A DNA stretch of 64,000 nt, from assembly GCA_036345935.2 (NCBI GenBank), contig JADWOT020000004.1:9938565-10002564 (forward strand), given 5' to 3'. Under the pieces are notes generated by a model that searched no databases, had not been told where the DNA came from, and worked only from the letters and a program-made list of their open reading frames with translations. Of this stretch, positions 22,561-33,800 are shown piece after piece; the first letter of the stretch is position 1; the number at the start of each line of letters is the position of its first letter. This DNA is from Taenia hydatigena. Its lineage: Eukaryota > Platyhelminthes > Cestoda > Cyclophyllidea > Taeniidae. A program made the translations under genes and the position numbers.

Positions 22561-23027
22561 AACAATTCATCTCCTCCGTCTGGTGGCGCCCACACAGATG
22601 ACGACGTGGTACTGTCAGCGCTCCTCCTCAATCTAAAATCGTAGCACGCACACTCTAACAACTCCATTGTGTTGCAGTAGTCGGCTCCGAAGCACTTGCA
22701 GCATCGTAGACGCCACTTCACACTTGTACTGGTCAGTGGACTATTCTCAATGTCCTCTATACTGTCCACGAAAGCGAAGAGCACCTGCATGTCTTCTTCC
22801 GCATCCCTCTCCAGTATGTAGATAAAACACTCATAATGGCGGAGGTGGTCATGGAAGTCCTCTTTAAAAATGCGCACTTTATGCATGAAGTTGCCTCTTG
22901 CCAGGTAATATTCGACACAGGAACCATTTGGTCTAAATTTATGGTCCGTAACGAAGGGGCTTCCTTCCATTAAACCGTCAGCGGCAAGAGTCCAATTAAA
23001 TTCAAAGGTGCGAGGAGAAACCCAAAA
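22503..23027 (-). CDS. Candidate terminal exon with polyproline tail
   Basis: An open minus-strand frame reads TFEFNWTLAADGLMEGSPF, then FRPNGSCVEYYLARGNFMHK, RHYECFIYILERDAEEDMQV and LFAFVDSIED. It passes a Cys-rich stretch (RLRCCKCFGADYC) and ends PPDGGDELFVHREPPPPPSP...SHIE with TAG, then AATAAA 25 bp on. The pattern of W, pnG, FaFVDS and a late FG loosely recalls a MATH/TRAF-type beta sandwich, but this is only a visual impression. The frame continues upstream to 23,078 through AT-rich repeat sequence, so the true acceptor is probably near 23,025-23,040. The last 29 codons and stop recur in X2, so the exon end was duplicated with the repeat. Confidence 0.42.
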   Translation of the reverse strand, partial: FWVSPRTFEFNWTLAADGLMEGSPFVTDHKFRPNGSCVEYYLARGNFMHKVRIFKEDFHDHLRHYECFIYILERDAEEDMQVLFAFVDSIEDIENSPLTSTSVKWRLRCCKCFGADYCNTMELLECACYDFRLRRSADSTTSSSVWAPPDGGDELFVHREPPPPPSPPSPSHIE

Positions 23028-23084
23028 TCTTCTCAAGTAAATAAACAAATAAATAATGATATAATTAAAAATTGGCAAATAATA

Positions 23085-24037
23085 AAGAACAAGTGGTCAA
23101 CAAATCGACGTTGACATCCAGACCCGTCTGATGACGTCATTCGACCTTAAAGTCGACGATAATCGATACACAGTCCGGTTTAATGACGCCAAATGGCCAT
23201 ACAGTCGACTTTAATCAATATCTAGCCCTGAATCTTCCATGACGTGACCTTCAAGTCGGCCGTAATTTATGTTTAAGCCTGTCTATTGACGGCAATCTGT
23301 CTTGAAGTGGCTAATTTACGACGTCACTTGACCCTAAAGTGGACGATAATTGATATCTAGGCACAAATATCCAATCACGTGACCTTCAAGTCAGCGTTAG
23401 TCGACATCCAGGGCCATCTGGTGACGTCATTTCAAATTAGAGTAGACATTGATTGATATGATGGCCTTTTCCAGATTATATACTGCAGTTTTCATGCGAA
23501 CTAATCAATAACTCTACCCTCATTTTCACGTGACGTCATTTCCGTGCCCTGAATATCGAGTTACCCCCCCTTCAAGGTCTCTTGGTGCAGTTCTTGTGCG
23601 AAATGATCAACAATCGCCACCTGCAAGGTCATCTGGCGTTATTTCCGTGGCCTCGACATCCATTTCTCCCTCCTTCAAGGTCACTGAAAGCTATTTCTGC
23701 TGTGATCGATAATTGCCAATTTCTAGGTAACCTGACGTCATTCCTTGGCCTCTATACGATTTTCTCCTCATTCAAGGCCATTGGGTGTACCCTTCGTGTG
23801 AAATGATCGAGAATTGCCACCTTCAAGGACACTTGACGTAATTTCCGTGGCCTGGATATCGAATGGCAATGCGTCAAATTGCATTAACCAAGTCATGAGG
23901 AGGAGGAGGAGGACAGGGAAGCAAATTTATTGCCCCACAACACATTGGAACACGTGGATGGTGTGAGGAGTGGGTGTGTGTTAGTCACTGTGTAGGTCAT
24001 AAAACAGCGACTTCTTCCACTTCTTCTCCTGTCCTGT
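23085..24037. repeat. Repeat Y, copy Y1: array rich in TGACGTCA and AAGGTCA motifs
   Basis: Homologous to 40,925-41,868 plus 42,289-42,360 (Y2). The first half has degenerate 50-60 bp units of the form TGACGTCATTTGACCTTAAAGTCGACG...ATCGATATCCAGGCC. The second half has units of about 100 bp (GATATCCATTTCTCCCTCC, TTCAAGGTCA, TGATCGATAATTGCC, TGACGTCATTCC). Perfect TGACGTCA palindromes sit at 23,132, 23,422, 23,531 and 23,733, and TCAAGGTCA at 23,675. A GGA microsatellite follows at about 23,897. No coding potential seen. Confidence 0.85.
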
Positions 24038-25030
24038 CTTCAACTGAAATTCAGTAAAGGACTCAAAAGGAAGATTGTTATTTAAGAGCAAGTTCAACAC
24101 TCAGGCCGATGTTATTCCGCAGAGCACTTGCTGTTAAGCCACGCAAATCCTATCGCATCGGCGGTCGGTGATGTCCACGCATACGTGGCAGTAGCAGCAG
24201 CTGCAGTGGCAGAAGCGGGGCTCTGTGGAGGAGGCGAAGCATAGAAAGGTTGAACCAGTGCTTCAGTCCATGTAGCCGCATCCATCATCAGTCCATGCGA
24301 CGTCAAGTACTCTCCAAATCCTAGAATATTGACAACGAGTTGTCAGATGGAAATGCCTCCTCCTCCTAACAGCAAAGCACAAATCAACACTAACACCAAG
24401 GACTACCGCCAGTCTACCCAAGCAGTATACCGCAACCCCACTGTCCCCCCCATTAAGCACACTCCCAACGTCGTTCAAGGCACAAACAACCCCACAAACC
24501 AACAAAACAGTCACCATTTACCGCCTATCATGCTATACAGTGGCAAAAAAATGCACCACGTGAGTAGAAGGACTGACTCCATCGCTCCGAACAACACCTA
24601 ATCGCCACACTTCCTCATCCAACGGCTTTTGAAGTGAAGGCCACAGTCTACCAAAAGTGCTCACCCATCCGCCTTTTTCTAACGCCAAGTTAGGCTTTCG
24701 CATTAGCGAGGAACCAGAATCCTTCTCTCCGTGATTACAACTGGCAAGAATAAAATTTACACCTTTTAATGCGTCTAAACATTCTAACTGGTTAGTTCAA
24801 CCGCAAATCCAAGTCGTTTCTGATGCAAAAATCAACATTGGCCACTTACCCAGTTGGGCAGCCCAAAACGACTGATGAAATTGCTGTTGCTGCGATAGCG
24901 ATCGTTGGATGAATGAATGAATGAATGAATGAATGAACATATGAATGTCCCCGTCGGTGATGTCCTGGCACGCGCACCAACACAGGCGGAAGCAGAGCTC
25001 TGTGGAGGAGGCAGAGAATAGAACGATTGA
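24038..25030 (+). repeat. Repeat Z, copy Z1
   Basis: Direct repeat of 50,288-51,240 (Z2), highly similar across about 0.95 kb (for example AAGAGCAAGTTCAACACTCAGG, CTAGAATATTGACAACGAGTTG, GAGGAACCAGAATCCTTCTC). Z1 also contains a weaker internal duplication: the AGAGCTCTGTGGAGGAGGC segment near 24,216 recurs near 24,992, about 775 bp apart, with flanking similarity. An ATGA/GAAT tetranucleotide run (24,908-24,937) expands one copy. Confidence 0.85.
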
Positions 25031-26547
25031 GTCGCTGTTTCAATCGATGTAGCTGCGTCCACCAACCATCTGTGACGTGCAGTATCACAATCCTTCCTTC
25101 GCCTTCCAAGCATTCCGAACCGTTGCACCTGCAACATTGAAAAAGAGTAGTAAGACGGAGATGCTTCCCAACTCCCTCTCCTAGCGCAAAACACAGACCA
25201 GCAAAGCCACAACCCACCCTCATGCCAACACGACGGACCACCTCCAATCCATCCAAGCACTGCACCACAGCCACATTACGCGCCCGCCTCGTCGATAAAG
25301 CATTAGTCTAACAGCGAAATCGAAGTTTTCCCGCCCCCTCACCTTAAATTCCCCCACCCCACCTTCCCCACCTTTCTTCGCTTACTTCCTCCCCCTCCTC
25401 CTCTTCATAACTACCTACCTACCTCATTCGCATTCTCAAGGCTACGCCGCAGTAGTAGCGAGAGCAGCGCCACCACTCATCACCTATACAGTCAGCAACA
25501 AATTAACTGCCACCCTCCCACATCAACAACATCCACGTACCTTCGAAAGCAAAATATGCTGCACTTGCCACCCGTGACCTCTCACCCATAGCGCTTCTAT
25601 TCATCGTCGTCGTTGTTGTCGCCTTCGCCATCGCCGTCGCCGTCGTAAGAGAGCGTCACCTTCATTCTTTCAAACATAAACACGACACGCCTCCCCCAGC
25701 CTTTCCCTTCCCTCTCCGCCACCCCCCACCCTCCCCATCCACCCAATCAACCACCCATGCCCCCCGAAAACAAAGAGATGCTCACATAATAGCAGTAGTA
25801 GTCCCTGTCGTCCATGCCTGCCGACACCTACATCGCACGACCGAGACCGAGACGCCGCCACCACAACGCCACCGCCAACGCCGCCAATCACTCCAACATC
25901 TCGTACTGCCCACCATCACTCCACACAATCATCAAATGCCACTTCACCATCACCACAGTAAGTTTGTAGTATCTGAAAAGGAAAAAAAACCAAGCATTGT
26001 AGAGACCGACGTGCGACGGTCCAATGCGCAGCAAAGCTAACACCCACGAACATAACTACCGATGGAAAAGAAACCACTTAGCAAGCAAATACTTAAGACT
26101 GCTACAAAGTACGGTCTGCGTAGTGATGCCAAAGCTTCCCACTAGCCCCACTCCTGCTGCTGCGTCTATCTCACTCACTCACCCTCCTACTCACTCACCC
26201 ACTCACCTACCCACCCACTCACTCAGACACCAACTCGTGCCGTCAAAGCTGAAAAAACCTACGATTAAACCATCACCGAGGCCCTCTACACAACACCTTT
26301 CGCAGCAAGGATCACATCAACACAACTAATTACCCTCGTCCCGCCCCCAGTCCTCCGCCATCTCTATGCGCTGCTGCTCCAACAGCACGCATATCACAGT
26401 GATGACAATAGCGCACCCTTCACCACACAGGTAAACAGGAAAAGCACCTTTTTACCCAACATAAGAACAACGCACATCTCCTTCTCCTTTTTCTTCTTTT
26501 TCTTCTCCTTCAACGTCTATTCTAGCATGAAAGCGGAAGAAGAAAGT
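25031..26547. other. Pyrimidine- and CA-rich low-complexity stretch
   Basis: Strong strand asymmetry: the plus strand is C/T/A-rich with runs such as CCTACCTACCT, CACTCACTCACC and CCGCCACCACAACGCCACCGCC. Open frames here are composition-driven and no gene is supported. The first 80 bp belong to the second, weaker subunit of Z1. Confidence 0.5.
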
Positions 26548-27398
26548 GGAGGATAAGATTTATAAACAAGATGAATGCTAGCAAGGAAATAATGAACAAC
26601 GTTAAAACTCCTCACAAGTCTCTTCATCAAATTCCACCACATTAATCAAAACTCATTCTTGATAAATTAACTAACCACTTGGAAAAAGCAAAAACCATCC
26701 TGCTTTTTCGGGAGAAGCATTGTGTAGTGAAAAATCAACGCGATTAGTCAATGCAAATGGAAAACAAAGTCTTCACAGCGACTGCAGCTATTTTTGAAAC
26801 GATTAGCCTAACATATAGAGTGATAAGAAAAGAAGAAATGTAGGTACAGAAGTATGCATGTAATGGGTGCTTGATCGCAAGAAAGCACCAAGCAAGTGAT
26901 TGCCAAGCACTCCGTAAGATTATAACTCCTCTCAACGAAATTGCGCCCCACTAATCTAACTCCAACGTCATTAATACAAAAAAACACAACCTCGCAAACT
27001 GCCAAACAGTCATAATTTATCACTTATAGTGCCATGTAGCTAAATTGCACCTTAGTAAACGTCTTAACAGTCACATTAAGAGGCCTTTGCGTTTACTCCA
27101 GCAAGTATGTGTGTAGAAGGAGAAAGTCGACATTTAAAATACCTATTAACAACAAAACCACCAAAATTAACCAAAATGCACCAAATACTTACAGGACTCC
27201 CAACTTCTGACGCTAAATAAAGGCTCACTGATCCGAAACAACGGTCGCTGAAACAAGTAGCACTTACGTGAGCCGCGTACAACCATGACCAATCAGGTCA
27301 AAGTTCGTCCGGTAAAACAATCGGACCTTTAATTTTTGTGCGTTTTTAATGATGCAACAAATAACGCAAACACACAACAAAAAAGTATAAACACACAC
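26548..27398 (-). repeat. 0.9 kb interspersed repeat, copy B
   Basis: Complement of copy A (11,766-12,716), about 85-90% alike by eye. It carries a replaced segment of about 45 bp near 26,690-26,760. It ends at the 3' LTR of the mini-element, again directly next to an LTR. Confidence 0.8.
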
Positions 27399-27585
27399 TG
27401 TGGCGTCCCGAGGCTCCCTTAAGGCAAAAGAAGGCAAAGTGGCAGGGTAGAATACATATATATTTACCGAACAGAGGGAAATAGGCTGCTGGCATGGCTC
27501 GGAGGCCAGCCCACGCAGTTAGGGCAGTACGGCCACCTCTGTGACCTTGACAGAAACCGGCAGTTCTAACAAACAAAGTATTACA
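27399..27585 (-). repeat. 3' LTR of the mini-element
   Basis: 187 bp. It shares GGCTCCCTTAAGGCAAAAGA, GAGGGAAATAGGCTGCTGGC and ACGGCCACCTCTGTGACCTT with solo LTRs at 47,825 and 48,161. Confidence 0.85.
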
Positions 27586-27605
27586 TTGCCCCTCTCTTCT
27601 TTCGA

Positions 27606-27621
27606 GCGTCGTCCCCGACGC
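27606..27621 (-). other. PPT-adjacent hairpin of the mini-element
   Basis: On the element strand GCGTCG/CGACGC form a 6-bp stem with loop GGGA (GNRA type), 20 bp inside the 3' LTR. The gypsy element has GCGCCG/CGGCGC with loop GAGA at 18 bp. One base pair is changed on both sides of the stem. Confidence 0.6.
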
Positions 27622-28093
27622 GCCCCTTCATACACCTCCCGTGTCAGCCATCACAACATACTCGGTGCTGCAAGAAGCACCCACGAGCTAACCATGGCAG
27701 TCGCCGACATTCGACGCGATTGAGGCGATGCTTGACACCAACGTCACTGATCCCTATTGACAGTGCATTGCACCTTGAGTTTCGTCTAGCTTGGAAACAA
27801 AATTCGGACTAAGTGGTTCTGCCGACCATCAGTATGTCCGTAGGGAGGCGTTAGCACGCCGATCTTCTTAAACAGGTATAATAGGGGTAATCATCGAAAC
27901 GAAACTTTCCAGGTGGTCCATGGCTAGCGTCGCTTCAGTTGTTAATAGCTTTCTCGTAGAACACGGAGATGGGGTAGATGCCGGAGGCGGACGTCGTTCT
28001 TGGCCCTTTTTGTAGCACATGCATTTCTTTCGCACCCTGCAATATGACATAGGCGATAGAGATCAGGATAGGAACCATATAGAGTCGGGTCCG

Positions 28094-28110
28094 TCTTCCG
28101 CTGCTACCAA
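28094..28110 (-). other. PBS of the mini-element
   Basis: The element strand reads TTGGTAGCAGCGGAAGA directly after the 5' LTR. TGGTAGCAGCGG is one base different from the complement of a typical animal initiator-Met tRNA 3' end (TGGTAGCAGAGG). Confidence 0.55.
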
Positions 28111-28290
28111 TTTAGCGTCCCAAGGCTCCCTTGAGGCAAAAGAAGGCAGAATACTGGGGCAGAATATATACAGCTACAAGCAGAGGGGAATGAGCTAATG
28201 GCATGGACCGGAGACCAGCCTACGCAGCTAGGGCAATATGGCCACCTCTGTCACCCTCACCGAGACTGGTAGTCTAAACAAACAATTACA
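28111..28290 (-). repeat. 5' LTR of the mini-element
   Basis: 180 bp, more diverged from the 3' LTR than the solo copies are from each other, so this insertion is not recent. The outer end is TGTAATTG on the element strand. Confidence 0.85.
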
Positions 28291-29551
28291 TTGGGATCAA
28301 GTAGTAACTCGCAGAGCACCACCATAATTAGCAACAGTGAGTCACCAGGTACCTCTTGCTTTGCTTCCAAACCTTCCCCAATATCCAGTTGGAGATGGTC
28401 ACTTAAAAAACTGACTTCCTAAATGGTTCTCTTGACCGAATGCACCGTCAACGCTCATATATGCCAGTACTGGGCTTACAATGACATAAAGTCGAATTGA
28501 GCTTCAAACAATCAAAGCCCCATCCATTTGCATTGCTCACCTTTTATTCACCGCCTTCACAAAACATCAGGAGAGTAAGACAGTGGTTGTTAAAAATGAA
28601 ATGCTAGAAACGGTGACTAGCTCATGGGATGTAAAATTATATAAAAGCTATTCAAGCGCACCGCTTTGATATAAGTGCCATGAAAGCTGAAACACGTTCC
28701 TGTAGTAAATTTAGCTCATAAACATACCCGATTTCTTGGTAAGAAAACTCTGGATTACTTCAAATAGTATCAACACTACTTCACTCCAATAAAGTTTTTG
28801 TCCTTATAGGGTCTGTTCCAATTGTGACCATAATTTAAAAATAAGCTATTACTGGTGGATTTTTGGGATTAGCAAGCATTTACTTGCCTTTGTATGGCAA
28901 ATAACACTTTAGGCTGAGAAATGCATTTCTAATTTAGCTTAAAAATACAAACTTGTGGCTGAGCTTTCGTTTGACTGGGGATGTCTGCACCTTAGGAAAC
29001 ATGGCTGTTTTGATTTCGTAGGAAATTCCTAAATAAGCTAAAGCTGATTATTTTGGTTGACTCACGTGGAACTTTGGTGCACTACAAGCACACAATTAAC
29101 CAATTAAGATTTGGAGCCACTAAAGTGTTATAGATCCTAGGTGACTGCCCTCACCGACAATTTTCCTCGGTTTCGATTACCTTGCTCTCAGATCTCCTAA
29201 ATTTGGGCTTGTGCTTAGACCCACTTTCTAGCATCAATTTATCTGCTAATGTGACAAGATAAACCAGCATCAAGGATGAACTTATACCAGATAATTTGTT
29301 TCAAATCACTATGCTCTTATGGCACGCTGTCCCTTTTTCTATCGTTTTAATAATCGAGCGACTTTGTGGCAAAAGACCTTATGTGCGGATGACTAAGTTT
29401 CTAGTAATGTGCAACAGAAAGTAAAAGCAATTGAAATTTTAAAAATCCTGCATATACAAGATAAAATAAAAAGTGCGTACCTAAAAAAGAAGTGCTTGAG
29501 AAGAAAAAACTCGCTTAACTAATTGTTACTGGCTGTCATTGAATGCCACCC

Positions 29552-29739
29552 TCACACAACAGTGGCGATGTGCTTGTCGCCACATGCATTCCAATTACAA
29601 TGACCTCCACGATCACCACGAAAGGCGTTGTAGATGCTCACATAACATGGAACCCCTTTACTCGATGGACAACTACCGATTTGCATGCCCTTCGTTGTCT
29701 TGACTTTTGACCTCACGCATTGATACAACGGCGTGCGAA
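29552..29739 (-). CDS. Candidate terminal exon, cysteine-containing
   Basis: On the minus strand an acceptor-like CGTAACGCAG is followed by an open frame RTPLYQCVRSKVKTTKG..., with GSCPSSKGVPCYVSIYNAF and GGHCNWNACGDKHIATVV before a TGA. Five cysteines in about 45 residues could indicate a secreted disulphide-rich segment, but no signal peptide is in view. Family not recognised. Confidence 0.25.
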
Positions 29740-30488
29740 CTGCGTTACGCGGCGAAAAGCCGCTTCTTAGTAGAATGAGCAATGGACTTAGGCTATGCGG
29801 AAGTGCAGAATTGCCGAGTTATTTACTCATGACTGATAATAATTTGGCACCTATAGGATGCTTGTTCCTCCAATTCAATGCGCTACATGAGTTAGGGTTC
29901 CCTCCTTACTGTCTCAGCTGTCTCTAACATTGACAATTCGATCGAGAAATGACGTAAAATGTCCGCTTTGGTAGATGGGTTTGCGGTCGGTCAGAGTGTT
30001 CCACAGCTTGCTTGCACATGTGCATTCACCTAAGTGCACGTGTGTTTCACGTGGCAACTCTAAAGTTACTGATTGGGAACTCCTACTTATACATTTGAAG
30101 TGCTTTCCCTTATACCTTCTAATAGTCCCCTTGTGATTTTCGTTGTTTCATAAATTGCCCAAATCCCTTTCATGTTAGCACATTTTCATGGCAAGAATGC
30201 TTTACACTTTGCAACATACATGGTTAATTCAAAATTACCTCTCAGGATTCCAAATGCTGCTGCTTTAAAATGTAGCGCCTACGTTGCGTGAAAAAACATA
30301 TTTGAAATTCTCTGCCTAGAGAACTTGGACCAAAACACATTTTTCTGCAACCAATTTCGCATCGCTAGAATTTTTCTCTTATGATTTTGACTAATTAACA
30401 ATTGCAGCTAATCATTCGGAATGGCGACTGGCTAATTGTCCTTGCAGCATATAATTTGTGTTCTGTGTGCAGTTCCATAGTTGTAGAC

Positions 30489-30861
30489 TCATAAATCCCG
30501 ACTTCGAGTCTTCAACCACACGAGGCGAAAAAGCTTAATAGCGCAATATTTGATAGGCTTAAGACAAAGAATTCTTGGTGTTGTCTCATTCCTTGCAATT
30601 AATGGCCAAAATAGAGATATCAAGCAATGCCAACCTATGCAAAGTGGTGTATTTTCCTCCAAACCACAGCTATCAACCAACCACAGGGTCGGTGATTATT
30701 TGTGTGATGAGCATGGGAATGTCAGTGAAAGTACGGTTACCGTTACGTAATATTACATCCACAAGCCATCGGCTTCCACTCCACCAACCTGTACTGGGTA
30801 AAAAATTTGCACGAATGCACTCATTGGTAATAACAATTCTTAGTCTAAATACACCTCGCAC
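30489..30861 (-). pseudogene. Two adjoining coding-like frames, possibly frameshifted
   Basis: 30,861-30,673 reads STGWWSGSRWLVDVILRNGN, then RTFTDIPMLITQIITDPVVG. It overlaps in another phase with 30,680-30,489 (SCGLEENTPLCIGWHCLISL...). Good composition in both halves suggests one coding stretch broken by an indel near 30,675, or two exons. Family not recognised. Confidence 0.2.
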
Positions 30862-33800
30862 TCGATAATTTTCTCGTCAAACTCTTGAAACACAGACAAT
30901 TCATTTGATCTTCCTATCTATGCCGCTTTCATCGTGAAATAACAACGGCCCGCATTAAGCGCACAAGCCAGCCAATGCAAACAACGCACCATGGGGTTCG
31001 CAGACAAGATTACGAATGAGCAAGTGTTGCCGTAGTGATGGTGATGCCATAGCCAGAAATGTAGTTGCATACATAATCACAATAAAACCTAAAGTATACT
31101 CTTCTGCTATAGAAATTTATCTTGTTTTCTACTGTAACCACCCTAGTTCAAATGTTACACCAGCAATCAACTTCATTTATTTCTAGATAAGAGCGATTTT
31201 TCAATAATTAGTGCATTGGTAAAGAAGTGAAGGCAGTACACTTTAGATCCTAAATAAAAGGTTTCTTAGACAGCACCAGTAGGAGCCATAAAGAGAATGA
31301 TCGACCCTATCACGCAAAATTGGATGCTGTCAAAGTTAGCTTTTGATATTGGGAGAAGGATCGCTTAAAGATGTCTCAAATTGTAAGACCTTTGTTACCA
31401 TCGCTAAAAACGCGGATCGCATGTGGACACCGGTGTGAAAGTAGATGGAAATGTGCGCGTCAAGCACTTAGAACATTTGGCATTGGATAACGCAGCCTGA
31501 GTGGTGAAGTAGATCGCTGAGAGGTTTCGACAATTAAGTAGCAGAGACAACGAGTAACTCCTGCCTACATTCGAGGTTGACAGTGATTTTTAATCCTTGT
31601 TACTTTGTCTTCATTACTCCTAGTTAGTGAAGGTATGCAATGCACTTTACAAAGCCAGTCGTCCGACTGGATGACTGGCCAACTGGCTGACTTGTTTGCC
31701 CACCTGTTTGAGGTGAGAAGTAGAGAACAGACATATCGCCACATTCATCCAAAAGATCTGGTGTGTCAGTGCCGCAGATTGGAACTGATTAAATAAAAGG
31801 AAAAAAGAGGTGATGGTTGGAATATTTTGTCTTCATAGTAAGTGACGACCACATGAGCGCATTGTCAAGTAACTGCAAGTGATTAAAAGATGGCAATTTG
31901 TAATTCGTTCATCGACAATAAAAATATGATGTTAACTTTCATGTTGATCAGTTTTTCAACAGCAAAATACTTTAGGAGATATTGCATTTGCTCAAACGAT
32001 TGCGCAGAATAATTTGCTCTCCCCATATCCCGTCTATGTGCATAAAGCTGCGTCATTTTCTAGGTATATAAGGTTTGTTTTATACGCCAACTTAAGACTC
32101 GTTATTGTGAGCAAACGCATCATTTTTAAATGGGTCCATTTCCACCCTGCTCACAATAGTAGATGTTTATGAAAATGTCATTCCATTTTCTCGGCGGTGA
32201 GCTCACGGGAGGCTCTCTGAGCCATCAGCATTATTGACGTACCAGTGGGATAGTGTAGCACCTTGACGGTGCCGACTGAATTTCCGAGGACGGGGGGTGT
32301 GCACAGGTAACCATGGCTCCAATGCTACTATTATTCTCTAATGCTGAAAAATCGGATCGAAGCGGGTCTCAAAAACCAGCATTGCCATTGGCTGAAAATA
32401 ATCCTTATTTCGATTTACCAAACATGGATTCGTTGGTCAGCTAACCTTGAGTGTCAGCGGACTCAGTGAGAGCAGAAGCCGAGTATTCTGACAAAAAGTT
32501 GCCTAATGGAGCTCATTAATGTCTTCCATCCCTCCTTCCATCCATCCATCCTCCTTTCCTTCCTTCCCTCCATCTTCATCATCTTCAGCGCACTCAATTT
32601 TGGCTATCTCAATCAAAACTCAACTCTATTTAAGCCTCTTTTAGTGGGTCTTTTGTATGTTTTTGTGCAGTTAACTGAACTTGAAACTGTAAAACCTAGT
32701 CTCGCGCACAGGCATACTGCAATGCACCTTTTTCATCCCACCAGTGTCAGTAGCAAGTTAACTGTAAGAACTTGAGATATTGCTTGCAGTTTATTGCCTG
32801 CATAACTTTGCACCTGAAACAAAGTGAGCATCTAATTGCCGAGACTTCTTGCCGATAAATTTGTGACCAGCACTTTTAGTGGTTTGCCATTTCCCTCAAA
32901 TGTAGAAATTGCAGTCTGTCGACTTGCTGTCGTTGTGTGCAATATGCGAGTCATTTGAATGACATCTTAAACAACATTGTGGGTGTTGCGAAATGCGACT
33001 CATCTGCTCGCCAATAGCAATGCCTCAGTTTGGTTCACATTTCTGGTGGCCAGCTTGAACTGGTATCTTTGGAGTATACTATGAAGTCTACATCAAATGC
33101 GCTCTCACCATTGTCGTGAAGAGTGCCATTAGTTGGCTTCCGCGAGTTTTCCACAATTGTCTCATTACCAAATCGTCAATGATAATAATAGTTTCATCGT
33201 GATGAAGGTGTAGTAAGCCATATCCATATAACGAATGACTTCCCACAGGATACGAGACCGAGATGTTGGCACAGTCTGTTTCTGTCTTTTACACATTGGA
33301 GGTGTTACGGTCAATGGAGATCGTAGGATAAACGACGTTGCCTAGTTTGGGACGCCATAACAGCACACGTTGTGATATGAATCACTTGAAATAAAACACT
33401 GTAGGAGATTGTGGCCAAGAATTGACTTAGTGGCTGTCTCCAAAGTTATCTTTATTAAGAGTCATGATGTGTATGGACTTTCGCTATGATCGGATTTGAT
33501 CGGACATTTACACATAGTTTTAGGACTGGCAAAATTTTGACGCCACTTATACCCTACTGAACTCCGGGCATGTGAAGGCAGCCGCATAGTCGACGCAGTC
33601 GGAATTGATAGCACTTTTGTTTACCCCAGCCGGGTATTTTATAACGCTTCAGCCAGTAGAGCCTTATAAAGCAGCCCAATTACATTTATATGGCATGATA
33701 AACTGTTGGAGAACCAAAGGAGTCTAAATACCTCCGCTGTTTGACATCCAACTACACGGCCATCGATCTGAGAGACTTATTTAATCAAAAACTAGCCTCC

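Larger units (their letters stand above)
27399..28290 (-). mobile_element. TRIM-like miniature LTR retroelement without coding capacity
   Basis: Two LTRs (27,399-27,585 and 28,111-28,290) flank only about 525 bp. The element strand has, next to the 5' LTR, a PBS (TGGTAGCAGCGGAAGACG). Next to the 3' LTR is a purine tract GAAAGAAGAGAGGGGC preceded by a GNRA-type hairpin. The interior encodes nothing recognisable; the longest frame, 28,050-27,868, is 60 codons. The layout (LTR-PBS-short interior-PPT-LTR) fits terminal-repeat retrotransposons in miniature, which borrow enzymes from a full element. Its PBS and PPT-side sequence resemble the 7.4 kb gypsy element, but the LTRs differ. It could also be an internal-deletion derivative of an unseen gypsy relative. 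No clear target-site duplication. Confidence 0.75.

Noticed and set aside
23085..23860. CRISPR-like array
   Set aside because: Repeats are degenerate, adjoin without unique spacers of fixed length, and the genome is eukaryotic.
24832..25274. Two 142-codon minus-strand frames
   Set aside because: Both lie in repeat Z1 and pass through the GAAT microsatellite; Z2 does not keep the frames.
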